64,000 nucleotides of DNA from NCBI GenBank assembly GCA_027449865.1, contig DAIDKV010000162.1, forward strand, positions 22,076 through 86,075, given 5' to 3'. Shown here piece by piece: positions 47,214-54,987 of this stretch. This stretch comes from Planctomycetales bacterium. GTDB lineage: Bacteria > Planctomycetota > Planctomycetia > Isosphaerales > Isosphaeraceae. The position numbers and the translations under genes are program-made. Within the stretch, counting starts at the first letter, position 1. Every line of letters begins with the position of its first letter. The notes beneath the pieces were generated by a model. That model ran no database searches. It saw only the letters and a program-made list of their open reading frames with translations, and was not told the origin of the DNA.

Positions 47214-47381
47214 CTGAAGTACCTCGTTACGCTGACTGCGGAGGAGCGTCGGGATTTCTCCGCCCCCATGGCCGCCTCGCCGACGGTCCTGATTCCCCCG
47301 GTCGCCCCTCCCGGCTACGGCCGCAGACGCCGCTGGACCAGACGACGGTACGATCTCGACTTCCGTGAGGTGAGGCCATGA
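47214..47381 (+). pseudogene. IS630-type transposase N-terminal remnant
   Basis: The frame from CTG 47214 reads LKYLVTLTAEERRDF, close to the conserved start of planctomycete IS630-family transposases (M-K-Y-x-V-T-L-T-x-E-E-R), but the ATG is now CTG and the resemblance ends after about 15 residues. The remaining 40 residues (GYGRRRRWTRRRYDLDFREV) are unrelated. AGGAGGA at 47202-47208 is retained. The stop codon overlaps the ATG of the next gene (ATGA), so this remnant may serve as a leader for it. Recognition rests on a short motif from memory. Confidence 0.5.
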
Positions 47382-47797
47382 GGGCCACACGGATCACCAT
47401 CGGCGTGCTGCTCGTGCTGGGAGGCTCGTTGATGCTGTTCATGACCTTCGCCTTCGCCACGCTCACGGCGGGCGGCCTGGAAGACGGTAGCCCGGAGTGG
47501 TGGTCGACGGTCCTCGGGGCGATGTTCGGGGCACCGGAGACCTTCATCTTCGTAGCGGGGATGATGGGCGGCGTTGGCCTCTGCCTCTATCGCCCTGGGA
47601 TGAAGATGACGGTGGGCAGGCTGATGGCCATGACCGGGGTCTTCGGCATCCTCCTCGGACTTTTCCTGCGAGCCGCCAGCCGGGAGCGACAGTGGATGGA
47701 AGGTCGTTCGCCCAATCCCGACGGGACGAAGCACGTTGTGAAGAAGTATCGCAACTGGATTGGCCAGGGCCGGACGGTCGAGATCGACGAGCCATAG
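47378..47797 (+). CDS. Small membrane protein of unknown function
   Basis: A 139-residue protein with three predicted membrane helices: about 7-30 (ITIGVLLVLGGSLMLFMTFA), 50-70 (FIFVAGMMGGVGLCLY) and 79-98 (LMAMTGVFGILLGLFL). The C-terminus is hydrophilic and basic (HVVKKYRNWIGQGRTVEIDE) and presumably cytoplasmic. GAGGTGAGG lies directly upstream of ATG 47378, which overlaps the stop codon of the transposase remnant. No family is recognised. Confidence 0.65.
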   Translation: MRATRITIGVLLVLGGSLMLFMTFAFATLTAGGLEDGSPEWWSTVLGAMFGAPETFIFVAGMMGGVGLCLYRPGMKMTVGRLMAMTGVFGILLGLFLRAASRERQWMEGRSPNPDGTKHVVKKYRNWIGQGRTVEIDEP

Positions 47798-48000
47798 GGC
47801 CGCAGCGTTGCGGAGCGCCCCGGCCTATCCGGCCGCGATCGGCCACCTCGCCCTCGTGACACACACAACGGAGACGCAGCGAGTCAAGCAGTCCAACTTG
47901 CCTGTCCTCCATCTTCAGCCATCCCGAAACGACGGACCGGTCCATCGGCATGATATTCGGGATCGGTCCACTCCCGCGACGCACCGCCCGGCGATCGGCC

Positions 48001-48030
48001 TTGACAACCTGCGACGTTCCGGCAAACTAT
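48001..48030 (+). promoter_or_regulatory. Putative promoter for alpha/beta hydrolase gene
   Basis: A perfect TTGACA at 48001-48006, with AACTAT at 48025-48030 after 18 bases. It would give a leader of about 37 bases before ATG 48074. The -10 match is weak. Confidence 0.4.
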
Positions 48031-48073
48031 CCTGCCGTCCCATGATGGGATTCGGAACAGAGGCAGCGAACGG

Positions 48074-49279
48074 ATGCGAGGCAAGGCCATGGCTGGCGAG
48101 CGGTCGGGCGGCGGGCTTTCGCGACGATCGATCGGGCGGGGATGGGCCCGGGCACTGACGCTGGCGGCGGCCTCGGCGATCGCCCTGATCGCGCCCGGGA
48201 ATTCGGGCGCCGGCGAGCCGGGGAAGGACCGTTCGAGTACGTCGCCGGGCGATCGAGGCCAGGCGGCCGCGCCCCCCGCTCCGAAGCACGCGGGAGTCCG
48301 GCGCTTCGAGATCGGCCAGGGCCCTCGGTCGTACTGGCTCTTCGAACCCGAGGGGCCGAAGCCCGACTCCGCACCGGTACTCGTCTTTCTCCACGGTTGG
48401 TTCTCGGTCAACCCGGCCTTCTACGGCGCCTGGATCGATCACCTCGTCCGCGATGGGAACGTGGTGATCTTCCCCCGATATCAGAACGATGTCGGGACGT
48501 TGCCGAAGGATTTCCTGCCCAACGCGATGGCCGCGATCCACGATGCACTCGGCGTGCTTAGCATCGGCTCGGAGCGGGGCGTGCCGCACGTCCGGCCGGA
48601 TACCCGGCGGTTCGCACTGATCGGCCACTCCGCCGGCGCGAATCTGGCGGCTCAGGTCGCGGCGCTCTCGGCTGATCCGCACGCGGCCATCCCGGTCCCG
48701 CGCGCTCTCCTGGCGATCCTGCCCGGCGAGGTTCTCCCGCGCCGGCATCCGACACTCGATCACATCCCACCCGATACCCTGATGATCGTCGCTGTTGGCG
48801 AGGAGGATATCGTCGTCGGCGATCAGCGGGGCCGCGAAATCTTCGCCGAGGCCACGGCCATCCCCGCTTCGCGTAAACGATTCATCCTATTCCGATCTGA
48901 CCGGCACGGCTTTCCTCCCCTCATCGCCGATCACATGGCTCCGACGGGAACCGACCCCAAGCTCGACAATGGGGAGGGGGTCCTTCGTGGACTCCAGTTG
49001 AGTATGGGTGAGGTCAACGCCATGGACCACGCCGGCTTCTGGCGAATCACCGACCTGACACTCCGCGCCGCGTTCGATGGCCGAACTCTCGACGACGTGT
49101 CGCGCGACCCGGAGCAGTTTCGCCATCTCGGCTACTGGAGCGATGGCCGCCGCGTCACTCCGCCGATCGTCGACACCAACCTCGACGCCGTCCCTCGCGT
49201 CGTGCCTGGCAACGGCCTGAAAATCTTCCCGTGGTCGAACCTGCGTCGAGTCGCTCTCGACGCCAGTCGTCCGCGCTAA
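48074..49279 (+). CDS. Exported alpha/beta hydrolase
   Basis: A 401-residue protein with a basic, hydrophobic N-terminal signal (GRGWARALTLAAASAIALIA), so probably exported. The alpha/beta hydrolase core shows the oxyanion turn FLHGWFSVNP near residue 106, the nucleophile elbow GHSAGAN near 180, an acidic residue in VAVGEEDIVV, and the catalytic His in SDRHGFPPL. The arrangement resembles carboxylesterase/dienelactone hydrolase-type enzymes; the substrate is unknown. ATG 48074 lacks a strong ribosome site, but a later in-frame ATG six codons on is equally possible. Confidence 0.8.
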   Translation: MRGKAMAGERSGGGLSRRSIGRGWARALTLAAASAIALIAPGNSGAGEPGKDRSSTSPGDRGQAAAPPAPKHAGVRRFEIGQGPRSYWLFEPEGPKPDSAPVLVFLHGWFSVNPAFYGAWIDHLVRDGNVVIFPRYQNDVGTLPKDFLPNAMAAIHDALGVLSIGSERGVPHVRPDTRRFALIGHSAGANLAAQVAALSADPHAAIPVPRALLAILPGEVLPRRHPTLDHIPPDTLMIVAVGEEDIVVGDQRGREIFAEATAIPASRKRFILFRSDRHGFPPLIADHMAPTGTDPKLDNGEGVLRGLQLSMGEVNAMDHAGFWRITDLTLRAAFDGRTLDDVSRDPEQFRHLGYWSDGRRVTPPIVDTNLDAVPRVVPGNGLKIFPWSNLRRVALDASRPR

Positions 49280-49390
49280 GCTTCCCCTGTACGCTTGGGC
49301 CATGCGACCGCCCGCGATCCGCTCCACGCTCCTAGCAAGACGATCGTTTCGCTCATGAAGACGTGGGTCTTGATTCCGAAAAGTGTCGTA

Positions 49391-49410
49391 TATAATCTCT
49401 GATAAGAGAT
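49391..49410 (+). promoter_or_regulatory. TATAAT -10 element overlapping an inverted repeat
   Basis: TATAAT at 49391-49396 in an AT-rich spot, with TTGATT at 49370-49375 (15-base spacer, short). ATCTCT (49395-49400) is inverted as AGAGAT (49405-49410), so a regulator bound here would cover the transcription start of the gene at 49453. Confidence 0.4.
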
Positions 49411-49452
49411 CGTGCAAATCAGTCCGCCCGGGGTATTCAAGACCTCGGGCGC

Positions 49453-49812
49453 ATGGATTTCGACAATTTGTTCGGCACGGAGTCGGTGCGCCCTGATGAT
49501 TCTCCTACCGCCGATCCAGGTAGGACGGACGGCCCAGGTGGACGACTACCGATGAACTATTACCTCATCAGTGCGGGCGGCGAGCCGGTGGCTCTTGTGG
49601 CCGATCTGGAGATGGCGCGGGCGATCGCCCGATGCCAGCCCTGGGGTGACTACCTCGTGGAATTGCTCGAGGTGGGCGAGCCGATCGCGGTCCGGCGGCC
49701 AAAACTTCAGCAATCGCTCTCTTTATCCCGCTCAGACAGGGCGCCGAGTTGGAGACGATTGCTCCGCGATTCCGGAATCTCGGACCGACGTCCCAGACGG
49801 CCGGCTCGTTAG
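49453..49812 (+). CDS. Small protein of unknown function
   Basis: Up to 119 residues. The first 33 are Asp/Gly/Pro-rich; a second possible start at ATG 49552 begins MNYYLISAGGEPVALVADLE, with GGTGG upstream, and has the more protein-like composition (EMARAIARCQPWGDYLVELL). The C-terminus is basic (RRLLRDSGISDRRPRRPAR). No domain, signal peptide or membrane segment is recognised. It has its own promoter candidate and ends 13 bases before the convergent acyltransferase gene. Confidence 0.45.
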   Translation: MDFDNLFGTESVRPDDSPTADPGRTDGPGGRLPMNYYLISAGGEPVALVADLEMARAIARCQPWGDYLVELLEVGEPIAVRRPKLQQSLSLSRSDRAPSWRRLLRDSGISDRRPRRPAR

Positions 49813-49824
49813 GATTTGCCGACA

Positions 49825-50808
49825 TCAACGCCTTGCCGAGATCGGCGCCTTGCGTCGGCGGCGATCACGGACTGGTTGTGCCGGATCGCCATCGGGCCTC
49901 GGCTCGTAACAGGGCCAGACCAGGTGAGCGACCGCGTCGGCCGGTGCGTTGGCGATTCGACATTCCAGTTGGCGGAGGTAATCGGCGAAGACGACCGATT
50001 CTTCACCCGGACGGAGCCATCCCATCGGCTCGATCTCCAGCGCGAACCGGCCATGAGCCGCGTGGGTGCAGAACACGAGAAAGACCGGTGCGTGGGTGAG
50101 CACGGCGAGCTCGGTCCAGATCGCGAGCATCCGGTGCGGGCGGCCCAGCAACCGTCCGGGGCAGGTGTTCGGGCCCGACCACGGAATGTCACCGTTCATG
50201 TAGATCGCCATGCCATCTCGAAGCGCGGACCGAGCCCGGATTAACCGCTCGATCGCCATCGCCGGTGATAGGTCGCGGCGGAGGAAGAACTCCGACTGAG
50301 GATGCGGGCCCGGCTCGTCGAATCGGCGGTTCAGCTCGCTCGAGACGTGCCGGGGACGCTGGACCAGCAACCGAATCGGTACCCCGCGCCGGTAGAACCA
50401 GTGGACGCCCGCGATATGGGCGCCCAGATGGCTACCGACCAGAATGGCGCCCCGCCCCTCCTCCATTGCGGCGTGGAGCCGCTCGTAACCCCGGACGTCG
50501 AACCGAGCGAGGACCTGTTTGTCGTCGAGCCGGTCCAGCGGGTAGTCGCGCGCCAGAAACCGCGCTGTGTTGGCCGCCATCGCCGGCCAGACCTCGCGGA
50601 TCGACCAGTCGGCATCGATCGCCTCGGCGGCCCGTCGCAATGCCGACCGCAGCCGGGCCCGACGCCCTGGCTGCACGGCCATCGCCGCCCGCCCCAACCA
50701 GCCGAGTATCTCATCCCCCCGCGCCGGGCCCAGCGCGCGCAGCATGGGCAGTAGCATCTCGTAGAAGACGAACTTCCAGCTCCACAACTGCCGAAGTCGT
50801 CGACTCAC
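49825..50808 (-). CDS. LpxL/HtrB-like acyltransferase
   Basis: A 327-residue protein similar to the lipid A late acyltransferase / lysophospholipid acyltransferase family, which moves acyl chains onto lipids at the inner membrane. Seen: AAMEEGRGAILVGSHLGAHI, where the catalytic H-x4-E box would lie, VPIRLLVQRPRH and the GMAIYMNGDIPW/PGRLLGRP region. In the usual HFGNWE box His is kept, but the acid position reads Ile here (HLGAHI), so activity or mechanism is uncertain. The GTG start at 50808 overlaps the stop of the AMP-ligase gene (GTGA), so the two are translationally coupled. Confidence 0.75.
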   Translation of the reverse strand: MSRRLRQLWSWKFVFYEMLLPMLRALGPARGDEILGWLGRAAMAVQPGRRARLRSALRRAAEAIDADWSIREVWPAMAANTARFLARDYPLDRLDDKQVLARFDVRGYERLHAAMEEGRGAILVGSHLGAHIAGVHWFYRRGVPIRLLVQRPRHVSSELNRRFDEPGPHPQSEFFLRRDLSPAMAIERLIRARSALRDGMAIYMNGDIPWSGPNTCPGRLLGRPHRMLAIWTELAVLTHAPVFLVFCTHAAHGRFALEIEPMGWLRPGEESVVFADYLRQLECRIANAPADAVAHLVWPCYEPRPDGDPAQPVRDRRRRKAPISARR

Positions 50809-52412
50809 GAACGCGTCCCTCCGATCGAGGACATCGCGGAAAGTCGCTGGTAGTCCACCTTGTCGGTCGAAGTCGCCGGAAGGGCGTCGATAAAGGTGAT
50901 CGTGTCGGGAATCATGTAGTTCGGCAAGTAGATCGAGCAGTGCCGCTTCATCGCAATGATCGACTTTTTATGCCCGGGCTTGAGCGCCACGAACGCCTCG
51001 ATCGCGGCACCTTCCTCGCCGTGGCGCGCAACCACGCCGACGCGATCGACCTCCTTATGGCGATAAAGTGTCGCCTCGATTTCGCCGAGCTCGATCCGAT
51101 AACCCCTGCGCTTGATCATCCGGTCGCGCCGGCCGTGGAAGTCAAGGCGTCCGGTGCCGTCATCGCGAACCAGGTCTCCGGTTCGATACCATCGCGAGCC
51201 GTCGGGGCCTTCGAGGAAGGCGGCTTCGGTCAGGTCTGGTCGGCCGAAGTAGCCTCGCATCACGCCGGGCCCGGCGATTAGCAACTCACCGACCGTGCCC
51301 GGCGGTGCATCGCGGCCGTCGTGATCGACGACCTTCGCCCGTAACGGCGGACAAACCCGGCCGATGGGAAACGGCGAATCGCGTTCGGCAGGAATCGCCG
51401 AAGGGATCGGCTCGGCCGTGCAGACGTTTGTCTCGGTCGGGCCGTACAGGTTCCACATCCGGGCCAGGGGCCAGGCGGCGCGCAATCGCCTCAGCGGCTC
51501 GATCGGGAAAACCTCGCCGGCAAAGAGCACCAGCCGGGGCGCGGCGAAGCCTGGCCGGTCGATCCCGCCTCGCTCCACGAGCATCGCCAGTATCGAGGGC
51601 GCCGAGTACCAGACATCGATCGATCGATCGGCCAGAAACGCTCCCAGCCGGGCTGGGTCCTTTCCCGTCGATTCGCCGATCACCACCACCGTCGCGGCAC
51701 ACGCGCACGAAGCAAACAGATCGAAGATCGAAAGATCGAAATGGAAGGGAGCATGCGAGGCGAACCGATCGCCGATCGCCCAGGGCTCGAACGCCGATCG
51801 GCACCAGTCGAGGAACGTTAGTGCGTTGGCGTGTGAGAGCATCACACCCTTGGGCTGACCGGTTGAGCCGGAGGTGAACAAAATATAGGCAAGGTCGTCT
51901 TCCTCACGCGGCGGGGCGAGCGGGCTCGGCGCGTTGTCGGCGAGGACCTCGTCCCACCGGGCGTCGAGCGGGTCGATTGGTCCACTCGATGGACCCGAGG
52001 GGTCCGCGCCCTCGTCGACGACAATCAACCGTGGCATCGGCCCACCGACGGGCCACTCGTTGCGAAGGACCGAGGCCATCGAGGCCGAAACCACCGCCGC
52101 CTTGACCCCTGCGGCACCAAGAATGGCGGAGGCCCTGGCCGTCGGACCCGTTGGGTCGACCGGGACATAAGCGGCGCCCGAGCGAAGGACACCGTGGATC
52201 GCCGCGACCGAAGGGATTCCCTTCGGCAGCCAGATCCCCACCCGATCGCCCCGGCCGACGCCCCACCGCGCTAGTCGGGTTGCGATCCGATCCGCGGTCC
52301 TCAACAACTCGGCATAAGACAGTCGCCCGCCGCGCTCGTCCTCGACCGCCGGATGGTCCGGCCGGCGGGCGGCGGCCTCCTCCAGCATCCGGCTCAGGTG
52401 CCGTTGTTCCAT
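50805..52412 (-). CDS. AMP-forming acyl/aminoacyl ligase (DltA-like adenylation domain)
   Basis: A 535-residue stand-alone adenylation enzyme of the ANL superfamily, which activates a carboxylate as acyl-AMP and passes it to a thiol carrier or CoA. Seen: YILFTSGSTGQPKGVMLSHA (ATP loop), SHAPFHFDLSIFDL, NLYGPTETNVC, YRTGDLVRDD, KRRGYRIELGEIEA and the C-terminal STDKVDY with the catalytic Lys. Order and length resemble DltA and amino-acid adenylation domains; no carrier domain is fused. The substrate cannot be predicted by eye. ATG 52412 starts the family similarity. It is coupled to the acyltransferase gene and lies 164 bases after the SGNH gene. Confidence 0.88.
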   Translation of the reverse strand: MEQRHLSRMLEEAAARRPDHPAVEDERGGRLSYAELLRTADRIATRLARWGVGRGDRVGIWLPKGIPSVAAIHGVLRSGAAYVPVDPTGPTARASAILGAAGVKAAVVSASMASVLRNEWPVGGPMPRLIVVDEGADPSGPSSGPIDPLDARWDEVLADNAPSPLAPPREEDDLAYILFTSGSTGQPKGVMLSHANALTFLDWCRSAFEPWAIGDRFASHAPFHFDLSIFDLFASCACAATVVVIGESTGKDPARLGAFLADRSIDVWYSAPSILAMLVERGGIDRPGFAAPRLVLFAGEVFPIEPLRRLRAAWPLARMWNLYGPTETNVCTAEPIPSAIPAERDSPFPIGRVCPPLRAKVVDHDGRDAPPGTVGELLIAGPGVMRGYFGRPDLTEAAFLEGPDGSRWYRTGDLVRDDGTGRLDFHGRRDRMIKRRGYRIELGEIEATLYRHKEVDRVGVVARHGEEGAAIEAFVALKPGHKKSIIAMKRHCSIYLPNYMIPDTITFIDALPATSTDKVDYQRLSAMSSIGGTRS

Positions 52413-52499
52413 GACCGTTGTCCTCGCTCCTCCCGATCGCGCCAGCGCCCGTGCGAATCCCGGCGGCAATCAGCCCTGCTACCAGGGATAACCTCACCG

Positions 52500-52576
52500 A
52501 CTCTCATTCCTGAGACAAGGTGACAAAGGCTTGAACTATCAAATAATTTCTTAGTTTACCGTTAAGAATTGAATAT
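52500..52576 (-). promoter_or_regulatory. AT-rich island upstream of the AMP-ligase gene
   Basis: An abrupt AT-rich segment in otherwise GC-rich DNA, between the SGNH gene end and the ligase start. It is likely to contain a promoter for the ligase/acyltransferase pair, but no unambiguous -35/-10 pair was found. Confidence 0.35.
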
Positions 52577-53812
52577 CTAGAGGTTTGATTTGGGGCGATT
52601 CGTGGAACTCACTTCAGGCCATTGATCCGGTTTTTTTGAGGGTGTGCGGCAGGGGATGAGTTGTGAAAGCCGCGGGTCGGCGGCGATGGCCTGTGTGAGT
52701 GCCTCGAAGAGGCGTTCGTGGCCGACGGCGTTGGGATGATCGTCGCCATCGGCGACGGCTAGTTCGGATGGGTCGTCGCGGTCAAACGTTCCCGAGAGGT
52801 TGAGTGTTGGGATCGCGTGGTGAGCTGCCATCGCCGAGAGCCGCGCCACTGGCTCGGCCCGAGCGGATGGGGCGTCCTCGGGGCCGACCCTTGGGATGAT
52901 GATCATGGCGAGCGGGACGTCCGCCGACCGGCACTCTGCCGCGATCGCGCTGAGCGACTGGTCGTAGAGCCACCAGTAAGACGGACGGAGTTTCCGCTTG
53001 AGTGTCGGCTTGTTGACCAGCATCCCCTGGTCGTCGAGTCGGACATCGTCGTCGGTCAGGCCGCAGCTTGCCACGGCTTTCCGAACGAAGTCGTATTTCA
53101 GGTCCACTCGCTGACGGATCAGATCGCAGAGATGGATTTCCATCAATCGAATATCGAGAGTGGTCGCCGAGTAGATGACCAGGTCGGGCTCGAACATCAT
53201 GACCTTGCGTCGGAGGGCTTCCAACCGCTGAAGTGGGCTGTAGGCAGCGACGGCGAAGTTGAGCACTTCATACCGGCGGGGTCGGCCGGGTTTTCCGGCA
53301 TCGACCGTGTTGAGTCGTTCCTGGAGCCGGTGGATGTACGTCTCCTCGAAGCGAACTCCCCATCCCATATCCATCGAGGCCCCGAGCACGGCGATCCGGA
53401 AGGTTCCCTCGGATTTCTCGGGGACGACCGGGTAGTCGTGCATTCCATGGGCATTCGTCACGAAGGGTCGGCCGAACAGGGTTCGATGGGCCTCGGGCTT
53501 CAACTCGAAGAGCAGGAAATCGTTGTCGAGGTACTGGATGACCTCGGCTTCGTGGAATCCCACTGTCCGATCGCTACGACCGTGGTGAGTGGACCGCCGG
53601 CCGTGTCCCTCGACGAGTTCGACGTAGTAACCGGCCGATCGTCCGCTGGCCTCGGTTTCGGTTGTAGACGACGCAGGTGTGCGGAGTCGGTCCATCACCG
53701 CGCGTGCGGTCGCCCACTCCTGGGGCCAGGGGATCAGCACCGCCCCGACGAGAAGCAGCGGGTGCAGGATCGCCAGGCGGGGCGTCGCGGTGGATTGGGG
53801 GCGCGGGATCAT
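52577..53812 (-). CDS. SGNH-hydrolase-fold exported protein (second copy)
   Basis: A 411-residue protein with an N-terminal hydrophobic anchor (LAILHPLLLVGAVLIPW), hence facing the periplasm. The SGNH core reads FRIAVLGASMDMGWGVRFEE (nucleophile Ser146, with Ala in place of the usual Asp), NFAVAAYSPLQRLEAL, and the C-terminal DGDDHPNAVGHERLFEAL with the Asp-x-x-His pair. Similar proteins act beside MBOAT transferases in polysaccharide or cell-wall acylation (AlgX/AlgJ, DltD). ATG 53812 overlaps the upstream stop codon (ATGA) and is preferred to 53875. It is a diverged paralogue of the preceding gene. Confidence 0.8.
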   Translation of the reverse strand: MIPRPQSTATPRLAILHPLLLVGAVLIPWPQEWATARAVMDRLRTPASSTTETEASGRSAGYYVELVEGHGRRSTHHGRSDRTVGFHEAEVIQYLDNDFLLFELKPEAHRTLFGRPFVTNAHGMHDYPVVPEKSEGTFRIAVLGASMDMGWGVRFEETYIHRLQERLNTVDAGKPGRPRRYEVLNFAVAAYSPLQRLEALRRKVMMFEPDLVIYSATTLDIRLMEIHLCDLIRQRVDLKYDFVRKAVASCGLTDDDVRLDDQGMLVNKPTLKRKLRPSYWWLYDQSLSAIAAECRSADVPLAMIIIPRVGPEDAPSARAEPVARLSAMAAHHAIPTLNLSGTFDRDDPSELAVADGDDHPNAVGHERLFEALTQAIAADPRLSQLIPCRTPSKKPDQWPEVSSTNRPKSNL

Positions 53813-54987
53813 CGGCGCGGGGCTCCTGGCTGGCCCGGGGCTCGCGGGCTGTGGACGTCGGGTGACCAGAGCCAACTTAGCTCGGGCAGCGCGCTGAGGG
53901 CCTCGTCGAGCCGGCGAGCCAGCCGGGCATGTCCCTCCGCGTTTGGGTGGAAATCGTCGGGCTCGACCGCCAACCTGGTCGGGTCGAGCCCTTCGTAGGC
54001 GTTCGAGACGTCCACGATTCCTGCGAATCCCGCTTCATGGGCGTATCGAATCATGGACGCTCGGGCAGCGGGATCACTCGGGCGGCCGACCCGGGGAATC
54101 AGCACCCAGACGATCGGCACCTCTCGCGAGCCGGCGTCGGCCGCCATCGCACGATAGGCGCCGGCGAGGATCGCGCCGGTCGTGCCCCGCAAGGCTTGCC
54201 GATAGGCGCCAGGATCCCATCCGGGCGCAACTCCGGCCGACTCCAGCGCCTCTCGATACAGAGGAGAGTCGAACCCCAGACCGCGTGCCAGCAAGTAGCG
54301 GAGCCGGCGCTCGTCCCAGTCGATGTCGGCCTCGGTCGCCTCGCAGATCACCAGGTCCGGGTGCATCGGCCAGCCGACCGCCTGCAACTGATGCCAGCGC
54401 TGGCCCGGCGCGTGGCCGGGGACGGCACAGTCGAGGATCTCCACCCTGGGTCCGCCCGCGTCGCGCGATCGTTGGTCCCACGATCGCTCGAGGATCGACT
54501 CAAACCGGCGTTCGACCTCGACACCCCATCCGGCGGCGATCGAGTCGCCGACCATCGCGATTCGGAACGTCCTCGCCGGTTTCTCCATCTGGTATTCGCG
54601 GTCGCGCATCCCTCGCGTGTTGGTCGCCCATCGGATGCCGGCGCGCTCGATTGTCTCGGACGGACGAAGGATGACCTCGCGGATGTCGTCCACCCGCGTC
54701 ACCAGAGGCGCTGAGTCGACTGGCGCAGCGAATGTCCCGCCCGGCTTCCGCCTCCGCCGAAGCGCAGGAAGGTCGCAAAGATCCTCGAACCGGCGACCAT
54801 CGTGGACGATTTGCTCGTAGTATCCCCGCTCGATGCGCCCGGCGTCCGCCCGGTTGAACAGGCCGCTCGCGATGCTGGCACGCAGTCGCGAGGGCCCCGC
54901 GCCGAGCAGGCGGTCGGGGAGCATTCCCCCGGCGAGCAGGGCAAGGATGGCAAGCCAGTGCCGGCGCGTCATCCGGTCAGACACCAT
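53809..54987 (-). CDS. SGNH-hydrolase-fold exported protein (first copy)
   Basis: A 392-residue exported protein: TRRHWLAILALLAGGMLPDR forms the signal or anchor. The SGNH domain begins at FRIAMVGDSIAAGWGVE, with nucleophile Ser149, and ends with the catalytic pair in PDDFHPNAEGHARLARRL. The central region (ILDCAVPGHAPGQRWHQLQA, VLIPRVGRPSDP) parallels that of the next gene, so the two arose by duplication. ATG 54987 overlaps the MBOAT gene end by 11 bases; ATG 54972 is an alternative. Probable role: periplasmic partner of the MBOAT transferase in acylating a surface polymer (inference from context). Confidence 0.82.
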   Translation of the reverse strand: MVSDRMTRRHWLAILALLAGGMLPDRLLGAGPSRLRASIASGLFNRADAGRIERGYYEQIVHDGRRFEDLCDLPALRRRRKPGGTFAAPVDSAPLVTRVDDIREVILRPSETIERAGIRWATNTRGMRDREYQMEKPARTFRIAMVGDSIAAGWGVEVERRFESILERSWDQRSRDAGGPRVEILDCAVPGHAPGQRWHQLQAVGWPMHPDLVICEATEADIDWDERRLRYLLARGLGFDSPLYREALESAGVAPGWDPGAYRQALRGTTGAILAGAYRAMAADAGSREVPIVWVLIPRVGRPSDPAARASMIRYAHEAGFAGIVDVSNAYEGLDPTRLAVEPDDFHPNAEGHARLARRLDEALSALPELSWLWSPDVHSPRAPGQPGAPRR

